Positions 1 through 8,505 of a stretch of DNA of 62,552 bases are shown here, piece after piece (the first letter of the stretch is position 1; every line of letters starts with the position of its first letter). Source of the DNA: Paraburkholderia aspalathi (lineage in GTDB: Bacteria > Pseudomonadota > Gammaproteobacteria > Burkholderiales > Burkholderiaceae); the NCBI RefSeq assembly GCF_900116445.1, contig NZ_FPBH01000045.1:1-62552 (forward strand). The letters are read 5' to 3'. Made by a program: the position numbers and the translations under genes. The notes beneath the pieces were generated by a model that worked only from the letters and a program-made list of their open reading frames with translations, did not search any database and was not told the DNA's origin.

Positions 1-144
1 AAGCTCAAGAGTGCTCAAAAGCGACCCTCGATCATCGCCGCTTGCTGGATCCAGGCTACGCTGTGGTGATGTCATGAATTATGGAAGTCTCAATAATGTC
101 CACGGTGAACTCATTAACGCTGAAACTACCTGTTGACAGTACAA

Positions 145-1305
145 ATGACTGATATCGCATTAAGCGGTGCCGATTACAGTGGCATACATGGCGACATCGT
201 TGCGCTTCTGGAACACGGTCGTCGTGCTGCGGCCCGAAGTGTCAACGCACTGATGACGGCTACCTACTGGGAGATTGGTCGTCGTATTGTCGAATTCAGT
301 CAGGGCGGGGAGGGGCGTGCGGCCTACGGTCAGGCGCTTCTAGAGCGGTTGTCGGTCGACCTGACAGCCCGCTTCGGGCGGGGGTTTGGGGTCGACAACC
401 TGGAGCTGATGAGGATGTTCTACCAGACCTACCCGCCAGCCACGATTTCCGAATCACTGATTCGGAAATCTACGCCCACAGACCACCCGGGAAATTCCGA
501 ATCGGCGATTCGGAATTTCGATCTCGACCAGCTCGCGACCACATTCCAGCTGTCCTGGACGCATTACATCCACCTCATGCGGCGAACCCGGTCCGTTGAA
601 GAAAGAGCGTTTTACGAAGCCGAAGCGCTGCGTGGCGGCTGGAGCGTGCGACAACTGGATCGGCAGATCAGCAGCCAGTTTCACACACGTGCGATGCTGT
701 CGAAGAACAGGCCGGAGATGCTACAGAAGGCGGGAAAGGCGCAACCGGGCGACCTTGTGACCGCAGAGGAGGCCATCAAGGATCCTTACGTTCTTGAGTT
801 CCTGGATCTCAAGGACGAATATTCAGAAAGTCAACTGGAGGAGGCATTGGTCCATCGGCTCGAAGACTTTCTTCTTGAGCGGGGTGGCGATTTTACGTTC
901 GTGGGCCGCCAGCGTCGCCTTCGGATTGGTGAAAGCTGGTTCCGGGTAGATCTTCTGTTCTTTCATCGGCGTCTGCGATGCCTTGTTATCGTCGATCTCA
1001 AGCTCACCGAGCTCAATCACGCCGACGTGGGTCAGATGCACATGTACTGTAATTACGCGCGCGAGCACTGGACGCTGCCAGGAGAGAACCCACCCGTTGG
1101 GCTGATCCTGTGTGCGCGAACGAATGCCGCGGTGGCGCGTTATGCATTGGAAGGGTTGCCAAACAAAGTGCTGGCGGCTGAGTACCATATGGTCCTCCCG
1201 GATGAAAAACTCCTCGCCGAAGAACTGGCCAGAACCCGCCGTGCCTGGGAGGCCCAACATCGGTCGGAAGAGGGCGCTGACGGTGCAGACGGTCAGCTGT
1301 CGTGA
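145..1305 (+). CDS. DUF1016 family PD-(D/E)XK nuclease (YhcG-like)
   Basis: The protein has the two-part DUF1016 layout. The N-terminal domain (about residues 10-95) carries the NALMTATYWEIGRRIVE motif. A variable linker follows, then a conserved middle segment (FYEAEALRGGWSVRQLDRQI) and a C-terminal nuclease-like domain. The likely PD-(D/E)XK core is WFRVDLLFFHRRL followed by VIVDLKL, giving an Asp and a D-x-K. Family members are predicted nucleases, often seen near restriction and defence genes; their substrate is unknown. An in-frame TTG lies upstream at 133, but ATG 145 fits the paralogue at 6407 better. Neither start has a clear Shine-Dalgarno sequence. The linker holds two palindromes (444-470 and 491-519). 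It is about 50% identical by eye to the 6407-7564 protein. Confidence 0.9.
   Translation: MTDIALSGADYSGIHGDIVALLEHGRRAAARSVNALMTATYWEIGRRIVEFSQGGEGRAAYGQALLERLSVDLTARFGRGFGVDNLELMRMFYQTYPPATISESLIRKSTPTDHPGNSESAIRNFDLDQLATTFQLSWTHYIHLMRRTRSVEERAFYEAEALRGGWSVRQLDRQISSQFHTRAMLSKNRPEMLQKAGKAQPGDLVTAEEAIKDPYVLEFLDLKDEYSESQLEEALVHRLEDFLLERGGDFTFVGRQRRLRIGESWFRVDLLFFHRRLRCLVIVDLKLTELNHADVGQMHMYCNYAREHWTLPGENPPVGLILCARTNAAVARYALEGLPNKVLAAEYHMVLPDEKLLAEELARTRRAWEAQHRSEEGADGADGQLS
444..519. repeat. Two palindromes inside the DUF1016 gene
   Basis: Positions 444-455 pair with 459-470 (12-bp arms, 3-nt spacer). Positions 491-503 pair with 507-519 (13-bp arms, 3-nt spacer). Both share the arm TTCCGAATC / GATTCGGAA and differ in the spacer and outer bases. 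They stay in frame and encode SES-L-IR and SES-A-IR in the linker between the two protein domains. The paralogue at 6407 has a comparable pair in the same linker with unrelated arm sequence. Confidence 0.9.
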
Positions 1306-1563
1306 CAGGTGCACCGTCATGATTGCATCACGCCCGGTTAAGCATCAACAACCATTCAGAGACTGACTGTCTGTTACTATGGCAATCTGTGTGCGGAAAT
1401 ACATCTCCTTAGCGGTTCGGCGAGCTGTACAAGATGGGAGCCAGAGCATGACACGGTGCGTGCAGTCGCCGAGTCAGTCGATGAGCACCGCGGAAAATTG
1501 AGAAGCACGGTCAAATGGATTAATCTCGTCAGCCTGACCAGCCAACTGTTCTGAATCCGACGG

Positions 1564-2433
1564 ATGCAGCTCGACATTTTCAACGACAGCCGCGACGTGA
1601 TGCTGCGCAATGACGTCCTGTCAGCGTTGCAGCGGTACGATGCCGCAGGCGCGCGGCGCGCGCTGCAGGCCCTTGTGAACGAGTATCCGGACGATGTCGC
1701 TCAGGTGTATTTCGGTTCGATCGTCAATGCTCTCGAGGGTCGATCGACGGTACCGTTTGACCGTCATGACGCCCTGCAGGCTCGCCAGTCGCTATCTCAC
1801 GAAGTCCAGCCCGCAGTCGCGCATGTGTTCCCGAGGCAGACTGGGGCGGCCTGGCTCGCACCGCTCTGGGCAGAACTGGCCGGGCGCGCCGCTGCGCTCC
1901 CTTTCCGTCCGCACCACGCGGATGCGCACGCGGCGCCGCTCTTCCTGCTTGCTGCGCGGTGGGCCGAGGCCTCCGATGCGATATCGCACATCGCGTCCTG
2001 GCGACGGATTCCAGCGCCGCTTTGCTGGATGACGGAGGCACGTTACCGGCTCGATGGCCTGGACGCCGCCTGGCCATTGCTGGTGGAACTTGCGTGGCTT
2101 TCTCCATCCCGGTTTGACCAGCTTTTGAGCCGTCTTGGCGACTCGTCCATCAAGACGTTGCGGCGCGTCTTCGATACGTCGTTCGACGGCGCCGGCGACG
2201 TTGGCGATCTGGCATGGTTTCCGGCGTGGGTACTCACGGAAAAGGCCGGCCTCGCGCCTCTGTTCAAACAGGCAGAGCCTTCGCGACGGAATCCTCCCGA
2301 GCGGGCAGCGAAGACGATGCTCGAGTTACTCAGCCTGGAGCGTCAGGGCCGGCATCAAGAACTGCTGGAAACCCGGCGCGAACTGCAGGCGCTCAACGCG
2401 GCGCTGTACGCGGCCTACATGAAGACGCGCTGA
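1564..2433 (+). CDS. Hypothetical helical protein
   Basis: This 289-residue protein is rich in Ala and Leu and looks mostly alpha-helical. It has no catalytic motif, signal peptide or membrane segment that I recognise. It begins MQLDIFNDSRD and contains amphipathic helices (for example RNDVLSALQRYDAAGARRAL) resembling a TPR- or HEAT-like solenoid. It ends 16 nt before the next gene on the same strand, so the two are probably co-transcribed. The 258 bp before it, after the DUF1016 gene, show no gene. Function is unknown. Its place just downstream of a DUF1016 nuclease may be accidental. Confidence 0.7.
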   Translation: MQLDIFNDSRDVMLRNDVLSALQRYDAAGARRALQALVNEYPDDVAQVYFGSIVNALEGRSTVPFDRHDALQARQSLSHEVQPAVAHVFPRQTGAAWLAPLWAELAGRAAALPFRPHHADAHAAPLFLLAARWAEASDAISHIASWRRIPAPLCWMTEARYRLDGLDAAWPLLVELAWLSPSRFDQLLSRLGDSSIKTLRRVFDTSFDGAGDVGDLAWFPAWVLTEKAGLAPLFKQAEPSRRNPPERAAKTMLELLSLERQGRHQELLETRRELQALNAALYAAYMKTR

Positions 2434-2449
2434 GCAGGCGCCCCGGAGC

Positions 2450-3667
2450 ATGACACGCACAACCTCTCACAAATGGGCTTTCGCCACGCGGTTCCGGCGT
2501 GGCGCCTTCGGCTGGAAATCCGCATTGCCGATCCAGCGTCTGAAGGAGGCCCTGATCGAAATCCGGCAGATCGCTCGCGCAGATCCTGTTCTCGCCGCGG
2601 ACGGCGCGGTCGCTTTGCTCGAAAAGCTTTCGCCGGCACTCGAGCACGTAGACAGTTCTTCTGGCGCAATGGGTACTGCCGTGAATCGCACAATCGATTC
2701 CCTTGTGCCGGTCATCGCCGGGGTGGACGTACCTGCTCCGGTACGGACGCGTTGGCTGGAACGCCTGTTTGACGCGCTCCAGGACGACCCGATGCCGTAT
2801 ATCGAACAGCTGGGCGATCGCTGGGGTGACCTGTGTACGTCGCCCTCCATCGCGTCCGCATGGGCGGACCGGTTGTTGCCGGTGACGGCGCGCGTGATGG
2901 GCGGGGAAGGTCTGGGCGAGCATTTCGCGGGTACCACCGCCTGCCTCAGCGCGCTGAATGCCGCCGGGCGCCATGAGGAACTGCTCGCTCTCGTGAATGC
3001 CGCGCGCCTGAACTGGTGGGGGTATCGCCAGTACGGGGTGGATGCACTGATCGCATTAAATCGTTCGGCTGAAGCACTGCATTACGCGGAAGCGTCGAGG
3101 GGGTTGAATGCACCCACTGCCGCAATCGCCCGCAAATGCGAAGCGATCCTTCTGTCGTCGGGCATGATAGACGAGGCATATCGACGCTACGCGATCGAGG
3201 CCAATCAGGCCACCACGCATCTCGCGACGTTCCGTGCCATCGCGAAAAAATATCCGGGCAGGAGTCCCGACAGTATCCTCCACGACCTGGTCGCGAGCAG
3301 TCCCGGTGTCGAGGGGAAATGGTTCGCCGCCGCGAAAGACGCCGGCCTGCTCGATCTGGCGGCGTCGCTTGCGATGCGCGGCCCCGCCGACCCGCGAACC
3401 CTGACGCGGGCCGCACGCGATTTCGCGCAGCGCAAGCCTGAATTCGCGGTGGCGTGTGGCACGGCGGCGCTGCACTGGATGGCCGCAGGCTTCGGTTACG
3501 AAATCACGGGGAGCGATGTGCTGGATGCCTACGGTGCGCTGGCGGATGCGGCCCTTGCTACCGGCATGGAACGAGACCAGCTCAAAAGGCGTCTGCGGGA
3601 CCAGTTTGCGGCCATTCCGGGGCATTCGTTCGTCACCACGGTGCTGGCGCGTCATCTGCCGGCATGA
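2450..3667 (+). CDS. Hypothetical protein, probable helical-repeat (TPR-like) scaffold
   Basis: This 405-residue protein is composed of repeated helix pairs, such as LNAAGRHEELLALVNAARLN and ALIALNRSAEALHYAEASRG. This resembles TPR solenoids, which usually bind protein partners. No enzyme motif, signal peptide or transmembrane helix is visible. It follows the 1564-2433 gene by 16 nt, so they are likely one operon and may form a complex. Codon use matches its neighbours. The family was not recognised; a structure prediction would test the solenoid reading. Confidence 0.72.
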   Translation: MTRTTSHKWAFATRFRRGAFGWKSALPIQRLKEALIEIRQIARADPVLAADGAVALLEKLSPALEHVDSSSGAMGTAVNRTIDSLVPVIAGVDVPAPVRTRWLERLFDALQDDPMPYIEQLGDRWGDLCTSPSIASAWADRLLPVTARVMGGEGLGEHFAGTTACLSALNAAGRHEELLALVNAARLNWWGYRQYGVDALIALNRSAEALHYAEASRGLNAPTAAIARKCEAILLSSGMIDEAYRRYAIEANQATTHLATFRAIAKKYPGRSPDSILHDLVASSPGVEGKWFAAAKDAGLLDLAASLAMRGPADPRTLTRAARDFAQRKPEFAVACGTAALHWMAAGFGYEITGSDVLDAYGALADAALATGMERDQLKRRLRDQFAAIPGHSFVTTVLARHLPA

Positions 3668-3857
3668 CGTCGAGATGCATCCAGGTCACAGGATTGACGG
3701 TTCCCGCACGGCCCGTGGCCGGACGTGTTGTCGTCAACGAGTCGCTCCCGGTCGTGTGGGACGGGCGCCCGTTATGCCGCCGATGACTGAACTGAAGCGC
3801 AACGCAGCTGTAGACGGTAGTTTTACGATAGGCAAAAGCCAGTACAGGACTAGCATC

Positions 3858-4241
3858 ATGAAAGAGTACAACCCCGAGTGCGCGCCCGAACCTGAATCAT
3901 GGCTTGAGCTTGACGAGCAGGAGCGAATTGCTCTCGTCGAGGCGTATCACCGCGTCGCCCGCAGCAAACTTCCCAACGTCACGGCACACGCCGCGCTACA
4001 CGCGATCGTCGAAAACCAGATCGCCCTGAACCTTGAGCCCGTGGTCCGGGCGATGGATCGCCTCGGGAAAGAAGGGCTTACGCGACACGACGCTGTGCAC
4101 GCGATCGGGTCAGTCGTCGCAGAGCATCTGTTGGATATTTTGAAGACGAATCAGAACGACGATGCTGCGGCTTCGCCAGCGCGTTACTACGCAGCGGTGG
4201 AGCGACTGACCGTCGCGCGTTGGCGCAAAGGTGAGCACTGA
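3858..4241 (+). CDS. Small conserved hypothetical protein
   Basis: This acidic, helical 127-residue protein starts MKEYNPECAPEPESWLELDE. The longer in-frame reading upstream lacks protein-like composition, and ATG 3858 follows a 190-bp non-coding stretch. Core segments are RIALVEAYHRVARSKLPNV and AHAALHAIVENQIA, followed by a second helical block with DAVHAIGSVVAEHL. The last base of its stop codon is the first base of the next start codon (4241), so translation is probably coupled. I have an impression that this two-gene pair recurs in proteobacteria but cannot name the family. No catalytic motif is seen. Confidence 0.72.
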   Translation: MKEYNPECAPEPESWLELDEQERIALVEAYHRVARSKLPNVTAHAALHAIVENQIALNLEPVVRAMDRLGKEGLTRHDAVHAIGSVVAEHLLDILKTNQNDDAAASPARYYAAVERLTVARWRKGEH

Positions 4242-4612
4242 TGGCGGGACCATCGAAGCTTCAGCCGTGGCTTGAAGCGAGGCAGCGCTTCAGGTTGAGC
4301 CATACCCATATCCAGATGGCTCGCGAACTGGGAATGAATCCCCGAAAATTCGGATCGCTGGCTAACGACCAGCAGGAGCCGTGGAAGCGCCCCCTCGCCG
4401 AATTTATCGCGCACTGTTATCACAAGCGCTTTGGTCGTACTACGCCAGAACACGTGCAATCTCTGGAAGAAGTCGCGAAGCGTGCGGAACGGGGGCGTAG
4501 CGAGCGGCGGGAGAGAAAAGCCAACAAAGCGGTTCTGCCAACAGGGCCACACCGTACCGATAGCGGATCAAGCGGAAAGCTGCCAGACCCACACGAACAT
4601 GGCAGTGAATAG
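4241..4612 (+). CDS. Small basic hypothetical protein coupled to the upstream gene
   Basis: The protein has 123 residues. The N-terminal 75 residues form the conserved-looking part (WLEARQRFRLSHTHIQMARE, then LGMNPRKFGSLANDQQEPW), which may be a small helix-turn-helix-like fold. The C-terminus is basic and low in complexity (RSERRERKANK). It overlaps the preceding stop codon by one base. The end of the gene, including its TAG stop, lies in a 118-bp sequence (4606-4723) that recurs at 40689-40807, so its last codons may have been set by a recombination junction. Function is unknown. Confidence 0.7.
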   Translation: MAGPSKLQPWLEARQRFRLSHTHIQMARELGMNPRKFGSLANDQQEPWKRPLAEFIAHCYHKRFGRTTPEHVQSLEEVAKRAERGRSERRERKANKAVLPTGPHRTDSGSSGKLPDPHEHGSE

Positions 4613-4723
4613 GTACGAAGGGAATGGACACGACGACCGTCTGGGTGGGCGATGTCGACCATTTGCGCCAAGGCTGCTTCTACTTTTCCTTCCGAAACGC
4701 TTCTACTTTCGCTTCATTGCACG
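4606..4723 (+). repeat. Dispersed repeat R1, copy A
   Basis: This 118-bp segment aligns over its whole length with 40689-40807 in the same orientation. There is one single-base gap and about 15 mismatches (roughly 87% identity by eye). Neither copy has terminal inverted repeats or a transposase. Changes fall in all codon positions of the longest shared reading frame, so it is probably not coding. It starts inside the stop codon of the 4241-4612 gene. Confidence 0.85.
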
Positions 4724-4759
4724 GCGGTCAAACGGCTCATTGCGGACTGCTGGCCCGGG

Positions 4760-5011
4760 ATGAGCCGCGCGCAGCTCGTCGCGCGCGCCCGCCGTCATGC
4801 GCTTCAACCGTCGCTGCGCGCCGCAGGGGACAACCCGGGCGCGAGCGCGCCGGGTGAAACCGGTCCCTTCAGTCTGACCGTGACGGTCGACGGCACGGTG
4901 GTGCGACTCGCGGCCCATCTGCGCCGCATCGCGAAACACCGGCGCCCGGCGCGGCCGGCGAAGGCGTCGAAACCGCCCGCGCGCGATCCGCGGCAGGGCG
5001 ATCTTTTCTGA
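4760..5011 (+). CDS. Small basic hypothetical protein
   Basis: This 83-residue protein has a plausible core (PFSLTVTVDGTVVRLAAHLRR) and an Ala/Pro/Arg-rich tail ending GDLF. The start is uncertain. The frame is open back to 4652, but that part overlaps repeat R1 and lacks protein-like composition, so ATG 4760 was chosen despite no strong ribosome site. It ends 21 nt before the next gene on the same strand. The function is not recognised. Confidence 0.45.
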   Translation: MSRAQLVARARRHALQPSLRAAGDNPGASAPGETGPFSLTVTVDGTVVRLAAHLRRIAKHRRPARPAKASKPPARDPRQGDLF

Positions 5012-5032
5012 CGGACGCCGAGGAGCTGAATA

Positions 5033-5872
5033 ATGGGCCGACCCCGGATTGAATGGAACGATGCACAGCTGCTCGCCATCATGAATGGCATCGCGGCGAC
5101 CGACCGGGATTTCCCGGTCGACAACGCGCGTTTTCTGGATGGACTGATCGCGGAAGTCCGGGCGATTACCGGCCGCGTGTTTGGCGCGACGACCTGCAGC
5201 CGGCTGCTGCGCGATGTCGCGCCGCAGGTCGGCGTCCAGCGCCATCCCAGTGCGCCGACGGTGCAGCGGGCGATCCTGCGCGCGCACGCGCACGCGCACG
5301 CGCCGCTGGCGCAGCCGGGCAGTGCGGACAGCCGGCCGGTCGATCTCGACCTGATGCGACAGGCGCTGGCCCCGGTGGTGCGCGAGGCGCTCGCACCGCT
5401 ATATACCTCGCAGCGCGAGCGGGTGCTCGGGCATGCGGGCGGTGCTGCCCAGGATTGTGGTGACGCGAACGCGATGGTGCAGCAGCCACTGCTGCGGGCG
5501 GCGCTGGAAGATGCCCATGCGCGGATCCAGCGTCTTGAACAGGAGAACGCGCAGTTGCACCGCGAACTCGGCGAAGCGCATGCCGCGCGGGATCTGGCCG
5601 GTGAACACGTGAACCGGCTGCTCGGCGAGCTGCATGCGTCGATCGAACGCGCCGGCGTCGGCGCCACGACCCTCGCGCAGACGGCCACGCAGCTAGCCGG
5701 CACCGAGCGCTTTCTCAAGATGCAGAACGATGCGGTGCGGCTGCAGGCGAGCGGGGAGGCGGACGCGCTGCGCGCGCAGAATGGCCAGCTGCGCGAGCGG
5801 ATTGACCATCTGCTGCTGGAAGTCGATCAGTACCGGCGCACCCTGTCGACCCGCCCGCCCGGGAGTCGCTGA
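5033..5872 (+). CDS. Hypothetical protein with C-terminal coiled coil
   Basis: The protein has 279 residues. The N-terminal half (residues 1-90) is compact and may bind DNA (starts MGRPRIEWNDAQLLAIMNGI). It continues through an alternating Ala-His tract (AHAHAHAP) encoded by a CGCGCA-type repeat near 5280-5304. The C-terminal half (about 150-270) is a strongly predicted coiled coil (RIQRLEQENAQLHRELGEAH). The layout recalls plasmid KfrA-like proteins, a DNA-binding head with a long coiled coil, but no sequence signature confirms that. It lies between repeats R1 and R2. Confidence 0.68.
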   Translation: MGRPRIEWNDAQLLAIMNGIAATDRDFPVDNARFLDGLIAEVRAITGRVFGATTCSRLLRDVAPQVGVQRHPSAPTVQRAILRAHAHAHAPLAQPGSADSRPVDLDLMRQALAPVVREALAPLYTSQRERVLGHAGGAAQDCGDANAMVQQPLLRAALEDAHARIQRLEQENAQLHRELGEAHAARDLAGEHVNRLLGELHASIERAGVGATTLAQTATQLAGTERFLKMQNDAVRLQASGEADALRAQNGQLRERIDHLLLEVDQYRRTLSTRPPGSR

Positions 5873-5940
5873 GCGCGCGGCGCGCCGGCGCGGTTCGCCG
5901 CCCGTCGGGCCGGTGCGGGGGTTCCAGCCGGAGGTGCCGG

Positions 5941-5976
5941 TTCGTGATTACTCCAGTGATCAGATGTAGCGATTTT
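5941..5976 (+). repeat. Dispersed repeat R2, copy A
   Basis: This 36-nt sequence matches 37124-37159 at 33 of 36 positions, in the same orientation. The differences are single bases at offsets 9, 18 and 28. It lies between the coiled-coil gene and the HU-DUF1016 operon. The flanking bases of the two copies are unrelated. Confidence 0.75.
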
Positions 5977-6131
5977 TTGCTGGCACGGAAGAGGGTCATT
6001 TTCTGGTCATCGCTGACGACCGGGTGCCGGAGAAAGGGCAGGGCGCCGCGCCGCGTCAGGTGGTCCCAGGTTTGCCTGTGGGCCGTGCGATGCGGTAGGG
6101 TGCGGGTTTCCGTCACTGAAGAGAGTTGTTC

Positions 6132-6410
6132 ATGAACAAACAGGAACTCATCGATGCGGTCGCTACCACCACCGGCGACACCAAGGCCGCCACCGGCGAA
6201 GCCATCAATGCGGTGCTCGGGGCGATCATCGGCGCGCTGACCGCCGGCGACGCCGTGCAACTGGTCGGCTTCGGGTCGTTCTCGACGGGGCAGCGCGCCG
6301 CACGCACCGGCCGCAATCCGGCGACCGGCGCCGAAATGCAGATTGCTGCGGCGAAAACGGTCAAGTTCACGGCGGGCAAGGCGTTCAAGGATGCCGTCAA
6401 CGCGTCATGA
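6132..6410 (+). CDS. HU-family DNA-binding protein
   Basis: The 92-residue product has the full HU fold signature: MNKQELIDAVA at the N-terminus, GFGSFSTGQRAARTGRNPATG in the DNA-bending arm, and a C-terminal KTVKFTAGKAFKDAVN. HU proteins bind and bend DNA without strong sequence preference. The start is ATG 6132, preceded by a GAAGAGAG ribosome site. The stop overlaps the start of the DUF1016 gene by four bases (ATGA at 6407-6410), which implies coupled translation. HU is usually a single housekeeping gene, so this copy is probably an accessory paralogue tied to the nuclease. Confidence 0.92.
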   Translation: MNKQELIDAVATTTGDTKAATGEAINAVLGAIIGALTAGDAVQLVGFGSFSTGQRAARTGRNPATGAEMQIAAAKTVKFTAGKAFKDAVNAS

Positions 6411-7564
6411 CGAAGGTGGCGATCGAACCCGGCGACTACGCCGGGCTGCACAAGGAAGTGGTCAGTGCCGTCGAGTCGGCGCGACGTACGGCGGCACGCA
6501 ACGTCAATGCCGTGATGACCGCCGCCTACTGGGAGATCGGGCGGCGGATCGTTGCCAGCGAGCAGGGCGGGCAGGCGCGCGCCGGCTACGGACAGGCACT
6601 GATCGCCCGGCTCGCGGAGGACCTGACGCGCCGTTTCGGACGCGGATTCGGCCGGGCCAATCTGGCCAGCATGCGCGCCTTTTATTCAGCCTGGCCGGCG
6701 GCGGAGATTTTCCAGACAGTGTCTGGAAAAACGGCCGCGCCCGGAAATGTCCAGTCGCCGTCTGGACAATCGCGGCCGGCGAACGACGTCGTCGACGCCA
6801 CGGCAACGGCGCCCGATTACATGGCGCTGGCCACCCGCTTTACTTTGCCCTGGTCCGCCTATGTGCGCCTGCTTTCAGTGAAGACGGCAGCCGCGCGCGC
6901 TTTCTATGAAACAGAGGCGTTGCGCGAAGGCTGGTCGGTGCGCCAGCTCGACCGCCAGATCGGTAGCCAGCTTTACGAGCGGCTGGCGCTGTCGCGCAAC
7001 GAGGCGGCGCTGCTCAGGAAAGCCGCTGATGTCCAGCCGGGTGATCTCCTCACGCCCGAGGAGGCGATTCGCGACCCGTTCGTCCTCGAGTTTCTCGACA
7101 TCAGGGACGAATACTCGGAGTCGGATCTTGAGGAAGCACTGATCCGGCACCTGGCGGATTTCCTGCTGGAACTCGGCGACGACTTCGCGTTCGTCGGCCG
7201 GCAGCGCCGCCTGAGAATCGACGACACGTGGTTCAGGGTCGACCTGCTGTTTTTCCATCGACGGTTGAAATGCCTCGTCATCATCGATCTCAAGGTCGGT
7301 CGCTTCAGCTATGCGGACGCCGGGCAGATGCATCTCTATCTGAACTACGCGCGCGAGCACTGGATGAAGCCTGGGGAGAATCCACCGGTCGGTCTGATCC
7401 TTTGCGCCGAAAAAGGTGCAGCCGAAGCACACTACGCACTGGACAACCTGCCGAGCAAGGTTCTCGCGGCGGAATACCAGACGGTGTTGCCCGATGAGGC
7501 GATGATCGTGCAGGAGCTGGAGCGCACGAGAGCAGAACTGGAGCGGCGTACCGGAGCTTCGTAG
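6407..7564 (+). CDS. DUF1016 family PD-(D/E)XK nuclease, second copy
   Basis: This 385-residue paralogue of the 145-1305 protein has the same domain order. The N-terminal domain has NAVMTAAYWEIGRRIVASEQ, the linker occupies roughly residues 98-140, the middle segment has FYETEALREGWSVRQLDRQI, and the C-terminal nuclease core has TWFRVDLLFFHRRL and VIIDLKVG (Asp plus D-x-K). It is translationally coupled to the HU gene through an ATGA overlap. The linker encodes two Gln-Ser/Thr-rich repeats (QTVSGK, QSPSGQ) produced by palindromes at 6708-6730 and 6748-6768. The likely role is a DNA-targeting nuclease of unknown specificity. No known partner such as a methyltransferase is adjacent. Confidence 0.92.
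   Translation: MTKVAIEPGDYAGLHKEVVSAVESARRTAARNVNAVMTAAYWEIGRRIVASEQGGQARAGYGQALIARLAEDLTRRFGRGFGRANLASMRAFYSAWPAAEIFQTVSGKTAAPGNVQSPSGQSRPANDVVDATATAPDYMALATRFTLPWSAYVRLLSVKTAAARAFYETEALREGWSVRQLDRQIGSQLYERLALSRNEAALLRKAADVQPGDLLTPEEAIRDPFVLEFLDIRDEYSESDLEEALIRHLADFLLELGDDFAFVGRQRRLRIDDTWFRVDLLFFHRRLKCLVIIDLKVGRFSYADAGQMHLYLNYAREHWMKPGENPPVGLILCAEKGAAEAHYALDNLPSKVLAAEYQTVLPDEAMIVQELERTRAELERRTGAS
6708..6768. repeat. Two palindromes inside the second DUF1016 gene
   Basis: Positions 6708-6717 pair perfectly with 6721-6730 (10-bp arms, 3-nt spacer). Positions 6748-6754 pair with 6762-6768, and the pairing continues inward after one mismatch. Both share GTCCAG/CTGGAC-like arms, different from the arms of the first DUF1016 gene but placed in the same inter-domain linker. 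Confidence 0.85.
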
Positions 7565-8301
7565 GGTTGGGTCCCGATGCCCGGCAGATCCCGGACATCT
7601 GAAGGCGACGCCGCGAGTCGGTACCGCATCGTCATGTGGAAAAGGGTGGCGCGTTTTAACATCCGCCAGTTCAGACAGAAACTCAACCCATTAAAATAGG
7701 AATACCTAGCTTGATGGGCGGGTCACCAAGCGAATCTGTAAACGCGGTCCAGCCTCCTATGAGCACATCGCCGGGTCCGTGAACGGCCGCCGTCGGGAGG
7801 GCACGACAGCCTCTTGTCGACCCCAAACGACCATCCAGGCCGCATGGAAGTAACGGCCGATGTCGCGAGCGGAACAGTCAGAGGGACTACGGACCGAAAG
7901 TTCTCTTCAGCGTATCTGCCAAAGAGATTTTGCCCGGCTCACGTCGGCCGCTTCTGTCGTTCGGTTTCAGGCCGCCGGGATGCTGCGCTGCCGATCCCGT
8001 AGCTGCTTATAGAAGAAACACGTAAGCGGCGGTTTTTACGCGGCGTTGCAATTTGTGCAAAACACTACGAGCCGTATGAGAACCGCACCGGTGCGATGCA
8101 TCCTTGGGCGCGTTTATTGCTAGTCCTATCGTTGTCGAGCAGTGACTTCTTCCACCTTTACAGCGGATGGACGGCGGATACCGTCAATGAAATATGCATT
8201 TGAATTGTCGGCGCACTATTGTGCGCTCGCCGGATCCACGCTCGCTTGTCGTTAAAGGAGTTCGGACGGTGATCGGGGCGAGCCATGCAGGAGAATTTGT
8301 G
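7565..8301. other. Intergenic region without a convincing gene
   Basis: These 737 bases have only short open frames of poor composition on both strands. An A/T-richer patch near 7688-7712 could be a promoter, but no matching boxes stand out. The last 100 bases should hold the promoter of the small lipoprotein gene at 8302. Confidence 0.5.
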
Positions 8302-8505
8302 ATGAACTCGAATTTCAGGAACGTCATGGTAATCACGGCAATCGCGATGTTGACGATGGGCGCAGCAGGCTGCCAGCGTGCTGGTAACAGTGGCGGCGCA
8401 GGAACTGATGCTGGCAGCACGGGCGCAATGAGCGCACCGTCGGCCGCGAGCGGCGGAGCCGCTGCGGGAGGCATGGGCGGAGGCGCGTCGGGTGCGAGCC
8501 AGTAG
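8302..8505 (+). CDS. Small Gly/Ala-rich lipoprotein
   Basis: The 67-residue product has a hydrophobic signal (VMVITAIAMLTMGAAGC). It ends in a lipobox-like GAAGC, so Cys24 would be lipidated after cleavage by signal peptidase II. The mature part is a low-complexity Gly/Ser/Ala tail without enzymatic motifs. The start ATG 8302 follows AGGAGAAT at about the right distance. The frame is open upstream but without protein-like sequence. The likely location is the inner or outer membrane, periplasm-facing. Function is unknown. Confidence 0.65.
   Translation: MNSNFRNVMVITAIAMLTMGAAGCQRAGNSGGAGTDAGSTGAMSAPSAASGGAAAGGMGGGASGASQ

Noticed and set aside
5280..5304. CGCGCA microsatellite-like tract
   Set aside because: Encodes an Ala-His run in the coiled-coil protein. 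It could vary in length, but one sequence cannot show that.
4804..5718. Long minus-strand frame rich in Arg, Ser, Cys and Ala
   Set aside because: Antisense shadow of the GC-rich 5033-5872 gene.
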